NCBI GenBank assembly: GCA_002440045.1
Contig: DJRI01000151.1
Coordinates: 9,519-22,227 of the forward strand
DNA: 12,709 nucleotides
Direction: 5' to 3'
Source: Ruminococcaceae bacterium UBA6364
Lineage (GTDB): Bacteria; Bacillota; Clostridia; Oscillospirales; Acutalibacteraceae
A program made the position numbers and the translations under genes. This document shows, one piece after another, positions 1 to 6,773 of this stretch. Each line of letters opens with the position of its first letter. The first letter of the stretch is position 1. The notes under the pieces were generated by a model. It saw nothing but the letters and a program-made list of their open reading frames with translations, was not told where the DNA came from and ran no database searches.

Positions 1-671
1 GTTATTCATCGCTTTATGACCTTCATTATAATAACCCCAACAAGAGCGACAAAGACCTTGCTTCACCCGGCGGAAACGGCTATTATTTTACATACGGCAA
101 CGCATTGTTTATTGTGCTTAACTCAAACAACTATATTGTTGAGGACCAGCGCGCAATAATCAACACCGCTGTCAATTCTGCGCCGAACGCAAAGTGGCGC
201 GTTGTTATGATGCACGAAAGCCTTTATTTTTCGGGTATGAAAGAAAAACATCAGAACAAGGTTGACTTTTTCACACCGCTTTTTGATGAATATAACATTG
301 ACCTTGTGGTTTCGGGTCACGAGCACGTTTATTCAAGAACAGCCCCGATGACCGCCGACGCACCCGCCGAAAACGGCGTAACATACCTTGCGGTTTCAAC
401 CGCTTCGGGCTGTAACTTTGACAGCTATGACAGATGCGACAGCCGCATTGTTAAGTGCGAAAATTTAAGCGAGCCGTCATATTCTGTGCTTGATTTCGGC
501 GAGGACGAGATTAAAGTTAAATCTTATTACACCGATAAAGACGAGATTTTTGACGAGTTTACGGTAACAAGGGTAGAAAAAAGCGATAATACCGAGGATT
601 TTGTTTTTGCCGATTGGTTCGGAAGACTTATAAAAACAATTCTTGAAGCAATTGCGCTTATATTTAAATAA
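1..671 (+). CDS. Metallophosphoesterase, purple acid phosphatase-like (3' part only)
   Basis: The reading frame is open from the left edge (first full codon at base 3) to a TAA at 669-671, so the start lies outside the window. The visible part is the C-terminal half of a calcineurin-like metallophosphoesterase. A histidine in the stretch MMHES (codon at 213-215) and the GHEHVYSR stretch (histidine codons at 318-320 and 324-326) match the last two metal-binding motifs of purple acid phosphatases; the GHxHxYxR form is characteristic of that group. The earlier DxG, GDxxY and GNHE motifs would lie to the left of the window. After the catalytic fold comes a short beta-rich stretch and an amphipathic or hydrophobic tail (FGRLIKTILEAIALIFK). 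Such proteins are often exported phosphatases, but no signal peptide can be seen here, so location and substrate are inference. Confidence 0.85.
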   Translation, partial: YSSLYDLHYNNPNKSDKDLASPGGNGYYFTYGNALFIVLNSNNYIVEDQRAIINTAVNSAPNAKWRVVMMHESLYFSGMKEKHQNKVDFFTPLFDEYNIDLVVSGHEHVYSRTAPMTADAPAENGVTYLAVSTASGCNFDSYDRCDSRIVKCENLSEPSYSVLDFGEDEIKVKSYYTDKDEIFDEFTVTRVEKSDNTEDFVFADWFGRLIKTILEAIALIFK

Positions 672-689
672 GAATACAGATTAACCGCG

Positions 690-728
690 CAGCCGAAGGG
701 TATAAAAGCCTTTCGGCTGTTGTTTTAT
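690..728 (+). terminator. Rho-independent terminator after the phosphoesterase
   Basis: An 8-bp stem, CAGCCGAA (690-697) with TTCGGCTG (712-719), may be extended by a further GG/CC pair around a one-base bulge. It is followed by a T-rich tail, TTGTTTTAT, at 720-728. It lies 18 bases after the phosphoesterase stop codon and before the tetR promoter, so it separates the two transcription units. Confidence 0.75.
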
Positions 729-770
729 GTTTTGACGGTGTAAAAGAATGGGCACAGCAAAAAAAATATC

Positions 771-799
771 TTGACAAGTAACCGTTCGGTTGCTATAAT
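771..799 (+). promoter_or_regulatory. Consensus sigma-70/SigA-type promoter of tetR operon
   Basis: TTGACA at 771-776 and TATAAT at 794-799 are separated by exactly 17 bases, which matches the vegetative promoter consensus at every position. Transcription would begin near 805-808, about 35 bases before the regulator's start codon. A promoter this strong fits one that is normally held off by a repressor, and the spacer and downstream region are occupied by the paired operators. Confidence 0.9.
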
Positions 800-819
800 T
801 TTAGTGACCGAACGGTTAC
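778..819 (+). promoter_or_regulatory. Paired TetR-type operators flanking the -10 box
   Basis: A 13-base arm GTAACCGTTCGGT (778-790) is repeated as its exact reverse complement ACCGAACGGTTAC (807-819). Each arm is also a small palindrome of the form ACCG-N2-CGGT (781-790 and 807-816), with centres 26 bp apart. The first copy fills the -35/-10 spacer and the second sits on the expected transcription start. Operators in these positions would block RNA polymerase directly. The likely ligand is the TetR-family protein encoded immediately downstream (autorepression); that pairing is inferred from position and symmetry. Confidence 0.85.
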
Positions 820-841
820 AAAGAAACGGGAAGTGATAATT

Positions 842-1459
842 TTGGCAGGAAACACAAAGGAACGCATTTTAGAAACGGCGCTTGAAATGTTTGCGCAAAG
901 CGGATATTTGGGAACATCTATGAGCGACATTGCAGAAAAGCTCGGAATTACAAAAGGCGCTTTGTACAAGCACTACACAAGCAAGCAGGAGATTTTAGAC
1001 AGCATTGTTGAGCGAATGAGCCGCTCTGACTTTGAGCGCGCCGAAAAATACGAAATGCCCGAAACAGAGCCTGACGGGCTTTCAAAAGAATATGTTGACG
1101 CGCCTATAGAAAACATTCGCGAATACAGCCTTTCGCAGTTTGATTATTGGACGAAAGAGCCGTTTTCGTCGAATTTTCGCAAAATGCTGACGTTGGAGCA
1201 ATACCGCGACCCTAAGCTTTCAAAGCTGTATCACGATTATATTGCGACGGGGCCCGCCGAATATATGGCGGCGATTTTCAGAAAACTGACGGATTCGGAC
1301 GAAGCGGCAACACAGCTTGCGCTTGAATTTTACGGACCGATGTTTCTTCTTTACAGCGTTTATGACGGAACGAGCGATAAAGAAGGCGTCGCGCCGATTT
1401 TAGGTGCATATATCGACCGCTTTATATCCGAAAGAAATCTCGGCGGCAAGAAAATTTAA
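842..1459 (+). CDS. TetR/AcrR-family transcriptional regulator
   Basis: A 205-residue protein whose first ~50 residues form the TetR helix-turn-helix domain: TKERILETALEMFAQSGY, then SMSDIAEKLGITKGALYKHY, then a third helix around SKQEILDSIV. The rest is an all-helical ligand-binding and dimerisation domain without a recognisable ligand signature. The frame also allows GTG at 833, but a GGGAAG ribosome binding site at 828-833 lies 8 bases before the TTG at 842 and would overlap the GTG, so TTG is preferred. It is the first gene of a unit with the esterase-like gene (38-base gap) and rsgA. It probably represses its own promoter through the ACCG-N2-CGGT pair and is released by a small hydrophobic compound. 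The inducer cannot be read from sequence. Confidence 0.92.
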   Translation: MAGNTKERILETALEMFAQSGYLGTSMSDIAEKLGITKGALYKHYTSKQEILDSIVERMSRSDFERAEKYEMPETEPDGLSKEYVDAPIENIREYSLSQFDYWTKEPFSSNFRKMLTLEQYRDPKLSKLYHDYIATGPAEYMAAIFRKLTDSDEAATQLALEFYGPMFLLYSVYDGTSDKEGVAPILGAYIDRFISERNLGGKKI

Positions 1460-1483
1460 ACGCCTTTTTCGGCGCGGTTTAAA
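1455..1483 (+). other. Imperfect palindrome between tetR and the esterase gene
   Basis: TTTAAACGCC (1455-1464) can pair with GGCG (1471-1474) and TTTAAA (1478-1483), leaving a 6-base loop and a 3-base bulge. It covers the tetR stop codon, and its right arm runs into the AAAGGA ribosome binding site (1482-1487) of the next gene. There is no T-run after it, so it is not a typical terminator. It might slow ribosome loading on, or stabilise, the downstream message. Confidence 0.4.
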
Positions 1484-1497
1484 AGGATAGACAAACT

Positions 1498-2778
1498 ATG
1501 AAAAAAATAAAAAAGCACACGGGGCTTATTGCGGCATTATGCGTTTTTTTGGCGCTGACAATCACTGTTGCCGGCGCGGCGTGCATTTATTCGCGCTTCG
1601 GCGGCTTTGGGACGGGCGAATGCGCAGATACAACGGAGTTTTCAAAATACGCCGTCGATGTTTCAAAAATGTCAATACCCGAAGAAACGCAGATATTGGC
1701 GCTTGGCGAAGCGACCCACGGAAATAAAGAGTTTCAAAAGCTTAGGCTTGACGTGTTTAAAGTTGCGGTTGAAAAATACGGCGTGAGGGCGTTTGCTTTA
1801 GAGGGCGACTTCGGCGGATGCGAAAAAGTTAACCGTTATATAAACGGCGGCGACGGCACGGCGAAAGAAGCGCTTTCTGCAATCGGTTTTGCTATTTACA
1901 GAACGGATGAAATGGAAAGCCTTGTTGAATGGATGCGCGATTACAACAATACCGCAGAAAACGGCGAAAAACTTCGCTTTTACGGCTTTGATATGGAGCA
2001 ATATGCGTATAACTATTGCTATTTTCTTGAAGCGTTAAAGAACGAAAACGCAGATGTTTCCGAGCTTGAAAAAATATGGGACAGCGAAAAGAATGCTTAT
2101 AAAGATGCATACACGTCAGAACAGTGCGCCGAGGTCATTGAAGCCGCAAAAAAGCAGCTGTCACCTGAAAATGAAAAGGGGATTCATTTTGCAGATGTGC
2201 TGCTTCAAAATATTGAGCTTGGAAAGCATATGAAAGATGTCGGCGATATGAACGCCGTGCGCGACAGTATTATGGCTGAAAATGCTCTGTGGATTTTAAA
2301 GCAGGAACAGTCCCGCGGCAACAGCCGCATTATGATTTCGGGGCACAACAACCACATTATGAAGTGTGAAAACGGCGGCACGTCGGTGCTTGGCAGTCTG
2401 CTTTTTGAAAAGCTCGGCGGCGGTTATTATGCCGTCGGAACAGATTTTTATAAATCGGTCTGCAACTTGCCGAAAATGTATACGGGGAAACGGGTTGTTC
2501 ACACCTTTTATTCATACGACCCGCTTGCAAAAGCCTCAAAGAAATGCGGTTTTGAAGAAAGCTTTCTTGATTTTTCAAAAGTCCCCGAAAGCTCTTCGCT
2601 TAATAAGTACATAGTAAACAATATTAATATGGGCTCTTTGGGCGAATCTTACAGCATTCTTATGAGCTTTTTGCCGCGAAGCTATCGCGTTGTACGCATG
2701 CCGCAAAAAACATATGACGCTATGATTTTTGTCGGAAATGCCACGCCGATTGAAATTAATAAGCAGTCGGCGCAATGA
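1498..2778 (+). CDS. Erythromycin esterase-family protein, N-terminally anchored or exported
   Basis: A 426-residue protein of the erythromycin esterase family (PF05139 type; EreA/EreB and many uncharacterised relatives). The expected active-site residues are all visible: E71 and H74 in LGEATHG, E102 in ALEGDF, and H283/H286 in SGHNNHI. The supporting VRDSIMAEN motif is at about 254-262. Unlike cytoplasmic Ere enzymes it begins with a basic stretch and a hydrophobic helix (residues ~9-30), so it is probably exported or membrane-tethered; a cysteine at 29 follows an AGAA run but is not a clear lipobox. ATG at 1498 is preceded by AAAGGA with 10-base spacing. The stop TGA overlaps an ATG in the rsgA frame. 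Family members hydrolyse macrolide lactones, but most chromosomal homologues have unknown substrates, so a resistance role is only a possibility. Confidence 0.88.
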   Translation: MKKIKKHTGLIAALCVFLALTITVAGAACIYSRFGGFGTGECADTTEFSKYAVDVSKMSIPEETQILALGEATHGNKEFQKLRLDVFKVAVEKYGVRAFALEGDFGGCEKVNRYINGGDGTAKEALSAIGFAIYRTDEMESLVEWMRDYNNTAENGEKLRFYGFDMEQYAYNYCYFLEALKNENADVSELEKIWDSEKNAYKDAYTSEQCAEVIEAAKKQLSPENEKGIHFADVLLQNIELGKHMKDVGDMNAVRDSIMAENALWILKQEQSRGNSRIMISGHNNHIMKCENGGTSVLGSLLFEKLGGGYYAVGTDFYKSVCNLPKMYTGKRVVHTFYSYDPLAKASKKCGFEESFLDFSKVPESSSLNKYIVNNINMGSLGESYSILMSFLPRSYRVVRMPQKTYDAMIFVGNATPIEINKQSAQ

Positions 2779-2789
2779 GGAGAAGAAAA

Positions 2790-3779
2790 ATGGATGAAGT
2801 GCGTGCGAGAGTTGTCTCGCAGGAAAAAGGCATTTATAAAATCAGCGACGGAACAAATGAAAAAACGGCGACAGTCTCGGGCAAATACCGTTATGAAACA
2901 ATAACGCTTTCAGACTACCCTGCGGTCGGCGATTATGTTGTTGCGCAATGGCCCAAAGACGAAAGCGGCGCGGTGATAACAGCGCTGTTCCCGAGAAAAA
3001 GCTGTTTTATAAGAAAAGCGGCGGGCAAAGAAAAACGCGAACAGGTTGTTGCCGCAAACATCGACACCGTTTTTATTTGTATGTCGCTTGACCGTAATTT
3101 TAATATCAGACGGTTGGAGCGCTACCTCTCAATTGCATATGAAAGCGGCGCTGAGCCGGTGGTGGTTTTAACAAAATCGGCGCTCTGCCCTAATGTCGGT
3201 GAAAAAACAGCCGAAGCTAAAAAAGCTGCTCCGAATACAGATGTGCTTGCCGTTTCATCGCTTGAGGGCGACTGTGAAGCGGTCTTAAAGTATATTGTAC
3301 CCGGCAAAACAGTGGCTTTTATCGGCTCGTCGGGAGTTGGCAAATCAACCCTTATTAACACGCTTTCGGGCAGCGACAGCATTGCCACCGGCGCTTTGGG
3401 AAAGAATAGCAAGGGACGGCACACAACAACTCACAGGGAGCTTATTACGCTTTCAAACGGTGCTTTTGTTATCGACACACCCGGTATGCGCGAGCTTGGT
3501 ATGTGGGACAGCGGCGACGGCATTGACAGCGCATTTTCGGATATTGAAAAGCTTTCGCAGATGTGCCGCTATTCAAACTGCACCCATAGAAGCGAGCCGG
3601 GTTGTGCCGTCAGAAAGGCTTTGGAGGACGGCACTCTTGATATTGCCCGCTTAGACGCCTACCGCAAGCTTATAGCCGAAAATTCTTATGCCGCCGATAG
3701 CAGTAAATATATGGAAGCGAAAAAAGCTAAGTTTAAAGAGATTTCCAAAATCAATAAATCGGCAAGAAAAAACAAATAA
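2790..3779 (+). CDS. rsgA: Ribosome small subunit-dependent GTPase A
   Basis: A 329-residue circularly permuted GTPase that acts in late 30S subunit maturation. The domain order is typical: an OB-fold (residues ~1-65), then G4 (TKSA, 128-131), G5 (SS at 156-157), G1/P-loop (GSSGVGKST, 179-187) and G3 (DTPG, 229-232). A C-terminal zinc knuckle follows with ligands C259, C264, H266 and C272 (C-x4-C-x-H-x5-C). The basic C-terminal tail is common in the family. The frame has an ATG at 2775 overlapping the previous stop, but AGGAG at 2778-2782 lies 7 bases before ATG 2790, which is the better start. The G4 motif, normally (N/T)KxD, ends in alanine (codon GCG, 3180-3182); this is unusual and could weaken guanine specificity. 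It is co-transcribed with the esterase-like gene and tetR. Confidence 0.93.
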   Translation: MDEVRARVVSQEKGIYKISDGTNEKTATVSGKYRYETITLSDYPAVGDYVVAQWPKDESGAVITALFPRKSCFIRKAAGKEKREQVVAANIDTVFICMSLDRNFNIRRLERYLSIAYESGAEPVVVLTKSALCPNVGEKTAEAKKAAPNTDVLAVSSLEGDCEAVLKYIVPGKTVAFIGSSGVGKSTLINTLSGSDSIATGALGKNSKGRHTTTHRELITLSNGAFVIDTPGMRELGMWDSGDGIDSAFSDIEKLSQMCRYSNCTHRSEPGCAVRKALEDGTLDIARLDAYRKLIAENSYAADSSKYMEAKKAKFKEISKINKSARKNK

Positions 3780-3789
3780 TGATGAAAAA

Positions 3790-3836
3790 ACAGACGGCAA
3801 CGCGTCAAAAACGGTGCCGTCTGTAATTTTTGTGTT
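3790..3836. terminator. Bidirectional terminator between convergent genes
   Basis: A perfect 10-bp stem, ACAGACGGCA (3790-3799) and TGCCGTCTGT (3815-3824), encloses a 15-base loop. On the plus strand it is followed by AATTTTTGTG. On the minus strand the A-run at 3785-3790 gives a T-run. It therefore serves both rsgA (ending at 3779) and the oppositely oriented oxidoreductase (ending at 3835). Confidence 0.88.
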
Positions 3837-4908
3837 ATTTAATTGTTACTTCCTTATGCGAAGCGGAGGAGTCGTATATTGCCTGCATAATTTTTGAAGT
3901 TTTAATGGCGTGAACAATGTCGTTTCTGTTGCGTTTGCCCTGCCTTACACATTCGGCAAAGTCAAGCACTTCGTCGCGGTGAATACCGTTGAAGTTAAAG
4001 TTGTATTCGGTGCGCGTGAGCATATCTTCTTTTGTCGAATAGAAAACAAAGCCCTCGCCGTATTCAAGCCTTATGCCGCCTTTTGTGCCCATAAAGTCGA
4101 TATATGTTTCGTCTTCAAAAATATTCTGCGCCCATGCGCCCGTAAAGCTTAAAACGGCGCCTTCTTTCATTCTTACAAGACCCGTTACCGAGTCGTCCAC
4201 GTCATAAACGCCGTTTTCAATGTCGGAGCTGTCTTTTGCCCACATATTTTTGTAAACATAGTTTTTCATATCAACGCCGAGCTTTGAAAAGGCTTCGCCG
4301 CTTGCGGTTGCGGGGGTCGGCTCGTTAAGGCAATACATAATAAGGTCTATGTAATGAACGCCCCAGTCAATAAGCGAGCCGCCGCCGGATGACGCGAATG
4401 TTGTAAAATCGCCGCCGAGACCCGGGATTGAACGGTGCGCACGAAAGCTTGCATAAACGTGATAAACCTCGCCCAATTCGCCGTCTGCTATCATCTTTTT
4501 AATATGGTTTACCGATTTTGAATAGCGGTTGCACACGCCGATTGAAAGAATGCGTCCTGTGTCATATGACACTTTAAGCATTTCTTCGGCCTCCGAAAGG
4601 ATTCTTGCGGCGGGCTTTTCGCAAAGAACGTCTTTGCCGTGCTTCATAAAGTCGATTGAAATTACAGAATGCATATCGTTGTGCGTGCAAACGGAAACCG
4701 CATCAAGCTCGGGGTCGTCAAGAATTTCGTGATAGTCGTAAACCGCCTTGCCGCAGCCGTATTTTTCAACGCATTTGTCGGCGCGCTCGGGGATAATATC
4801 GCAAAAATATTTAATGTTTGCGACGGGGCTTTCAAGATATGCGGGAATGTGCGCCGAGTTTGCAATAGAACCGCAGCCGATAACAGCTACATTGATTTTT
4901 TCTTTCAT
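3835..4908 (-). CDS. Gfo/Idh/MocA-family NAD(P)-dependent oxidoreductase
   Basis: A 357-residue protein with an N-terminal Rossmann fold: MKEKINVAVIGCGSIA gives the GxGxxA dinucleotide-binding turn at 11-16, followed by a beta strand ending in the acidic residue D37. The family signature EKP is at 97-99 (VLCEKPAA), where the lysine is catalytic in characterised members. The C-terminal half is the alpha/beta dimerisation and substrate domain, with GGGSLIDWGVHYIDL carrying the conserved Asp/His pair. Members oxidise or reduce sugars, inositols or sugar acids; the substrate is not evident. GGAGAG (4920-4915) provides the ribosome binding site and touches the stop codon of the upstream kinase gene, so the two are probably co-translated. 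It is the last gene of the minus-strand run and ends at the shared terminator. Confidence 0.93.
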   Translation of the reverse strand: MKEKINVAVIGCGSIANSAHIPAYLESPVANIKYFCDIIPERADKCVEKYGCGKAVYDYHEILDDPELDAVSVCTHNDMHSVISIDFMKHGKDVLCEKPAARILSEAEEMLKVSYDTGRILSIGVCNRYSKSVNHIKKMIADGELGEVYHVYASFRAHRSIPGLGGDFTTFASSGGGSLIDWGVHYIDLIMYCLNEPTPATASGEAFSKLGVDMKNYVYKNMWAKDSSDIENGVYDVDDSVTGLVRMKEGAVLSFTGAWAQNIFEDETYIDFMGTKGGIRLEYGEGFVFYSTKEDMLTRTEYNFNFNGIHRDEVLDFAECVRQGKRNRNDIVHAIKTSKIMQAIYDSSASHKEVTIK

Positions 4909-4920
4909 AAAAAGCTCTCC

Positions 4921-5817
4921 TTATTTTACGTCGCTGAAAAATTCATTTATATATGCGTCAATGTCCGCTCTCGTGCCCTTAAAAGGCCCGGGAGTTTCCA
5001 TTTTTAAAGAAACCGTTGCGGTGGCATAAAGCAGTGCGGTTTTGATGTCGCTTGTCAGTCTTTCGTTGATATATGCCGCAAAGGTTGTGTCACCTCGTCC
5101 TGTACGTCCGCTGAGATTTCTTGCACGAATCGGGCACGAGCAGAACTCCTTGCCGTCATAGGCGATAACCTCGGTGTTGTGAGTGATGACAACTTCCTTT
5201 GCTCCCCACGAATGGAGGAGCTTTGCCGCTTCATATCTATCCGTGAGGCCTGTAAGGATTTCAGCCTCGGCGGCGTCTGTCTTGAGATACTCAATGTAAG
5301 GAAGAACCTCTTTTTTTTCTTTCCAATCCTCAAAGAACATTGTGTGATCCTCAAGGTTAACGTGGCGCAGAAGGGCCTGAACGTCAACTGCAACCTTGCC
5401 TCTCTTGGAAGCCTCGATAATCATTTCGTTTGTGAAATCTCCGTAGAGCAGTCCTGCAAAATGATAGATATCAGCCTCAACGTCCTCGGGAATATCATCA
5501 ATGGTGAACGGAGTTCCGACGCTGATGCACATACATTTTCTGCGTTCCTTGTCGGCGGTGAAATACTGATTGTCCATCGTGCATGAGGACTCGGACATAA
5601 TGCAATAGATATCCTCTTTCGGGATTGTGAAATATGTAAGTCTCTCGCTGTCGGCCGGGTTGATCTTTGTCAAAGCGGCAACCTTATGGCCGAGGGCATA
5701 TGCCGATGCCGAGGAATATATTACCGCTCCGCCGATTGCAAGAGTCTCATTTCCGAGGTAGTCTGTGTCATGATCCATTGTGATATGGCCGATAATAAGT
5801 GATTCGTAATGCTTCAT
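4921..5817 (-). CDS. PfkB/ribokinase-family carbohydrate kinase
   Basis: A 298-residue protein of the PfkB family. The N-terminal part has the substrate-binding GG at 29-30 (IGGAVIYSSASAYALG). The C-terminal part has the ATP-site signature GRTGRGDTTFAAYI (237-250), which contains the anion-hole glycines and catalytic base D243. The latter differs slightly from the usual DTxGAGD consensus (RTGRGD), a form seen in outlying members of the family. The length is normal for a ribokinase-like enzyme. The substrate could be a sugar, inositol or nucleoside and cannot be decided. Its ATG overlaps the stop of the glycosyltransferase by one base (TAATG), and the oxidoreductase follows after 12 bases, so the three genes form a tight translational unit at the end of the rhamnose cluster. 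Confidence 0.9.
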   Translation of the reverse strand: MKHYESLIIGHITMDHDTDYLGNETLAIGGAVIYSSASAYALGHKVAALTKINPADSERLTYFTIPKEDIYCIMSESSCTMDNQYFTADKERRKCMCISVGTPFTIDDIPEDVEADIYHFAGLLYGDFTNEMIIEASKRGKVAVDVQALLRHVNLEDHTMFFEDWKEKKEVLPYIEYLKTDAAEAEILTGLTDRYEAAKLLHSWGAKEVVITHNTEVIAYDGKEFCSCPIRARNLSGRTGRGDTTFAAYINERLTSDIKTALLYATATVSLKMETPGPFKGTRADIDAYINEFFSDVK

Positions 5818-6773
5818 TATTCTGCTCCTTTGTTTTTATCTTCATAGCTGAGTATTTCTTTTGCTATATATATCGGGCGTTCCTTGACCTGAAGATAGGT
5901 TCTTGCAAGGTATTCACCGATTATGCCGAGGAAAAGTGAATTCAGTCCGCCGAGGAAAAGCAAAATCGTTATAATCGCAACCGTGCTTGTGATCTCGCCG
6001 ACTACAGCTCCGACAATCAGAGCGATTATGAGATAAAGAATCGAGATTCCCATAAGTCCCACGCCTGCATACGAAGCAGCCTTAAGCGGCAGCGTCGAAT
6101 AGCCGACGATGCCCTCGATCGCATATCTGAACAGCTTCATGAACGGCCATTTGGACGTTCCTGCAGCTCTCTCCTGAACCTCATACGGAATATATTTTGT
6201 ATTGTATCCCACAAAGGAAAAAATTCCCTTTGAAAAGCGGCTGTATTCCGACATTTCAAGGACGGAATCAAGCATCTGACGGCGCATAAGTCTGAAATCG
6301 CTCGCTCCCGGGTAAAGCTCCACCTCGGAAAGCTTGTTCATTATGCCGTAGAACTTATCCTTGAGGAAAGCAACGAATTTATCCTCCTTGCGTTCTCCCT
6401 GATAGGCAGCAACGCAGTCAATGTCCGAATTCTCGTCGAGAATCTTTTTCATTTCAAGCACAACCTCGGGACGCTGCTGCAAATCGGCGTCTATAACGCA
6501 GGTATAGTCGCCACTCGACTGCTTCAAGCCGGCATAGATTGCCGCCTCCTTGCCGAAATTGCGTGAAAAATTGACAACCTTAACGTTATTCGCCTTTTCA
6601 TAGATCGCTCTTAATATCTGAGGGGTTTTGTCACGGCTTCCGTCGTTAACAAAGACCAGCTCATAGTCATCAACCTTGTCCCTGAAAACCCGCGTAACCT
6701 CGGAGTAGAACTCAATTACACTTTCTTCCTCATTAAAACAAGGAACAACAAGAGTTAATTTCAAATCATTCAC
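5817..6773 (-). CDS. Family 2 glycosyltransferase, GtrB/DPM1-like, with two C-terminal membrane spans
   Basis: A 318-residue GT-A fold enzyme. It opens with LTLVVPCFNEEESV (residues 6-19). VNDGSRDKT (42-50) is the nucleotide-sugar binding acidic loop, and DADLQQRPE (95-103) holds the metal-binding DxD-type motif. An RFSKGIFSFVGY segment (179-190) is typical of polyprenyl-phosphate glycosyltransferases. Two membrane helices lie at about 235-259 and 264-288, followed by a short charged tail. This is the layout of GtrB, YkcC and ArnC-like enzymes that load a sugar onto undecaprenyl phosphate at the inner face of the membrane. The start is GTG (6771-6773), overlapping the end of rfbD by 8 bases. 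The context suggests a role in surface polysaccharide or teichoic-acid decoration; the sugar transferred is unknown. Confidence 0.92.
   Translation of the reverse strand: MNDLKLTLVVPCFNEEESVIEFYSEVTRVFRDKVDDYELVFVNDGSRDKTPQILRAIYEKANNVKVVNFSRNFGKEAAIYAGLKQSSGDYTCVIDADLQQRPEVVLEMKKILDENSDIDCVAAYQGERKEDKFVAFLKDKFYGIMNKLSEVELYPGASDFRLMRRQMLDSVLEMSEYSRFSKGIFSFVGYNTKYIPYEVQERAAGTSKWPFMKLFRYAIEGIVGYSTLPLKAASYAGVGLMGISILYLIIALIVGAVVGEITSTVAIITILLFLGGLNSLFLGIIGEYLARTYLQVKERPIYIAKEILSYEDKNKGAE

Noticed and set aside
833..841. GTG at 833 as start of the tetR-family gene
   Set aside because: The ribosome binding site would overlap the GTG, whereas the TTG at 842 has correct spacing. The three extra residues do not matter to the domain.
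2775..2789. ATG at 2775 as the rsgA start
   Set aside because: The AGGAG box lies downstream of this ATG and is correctly spaced for ATG 2790. The extra MRRRK residues are not typical of the family.
3122..3424. Long open frame on the minus strand inside rsgA
   Set aside because: It is a shadow of the well-supported rsgA frame, lacks a ribosome binding site and has no recognisable domain.
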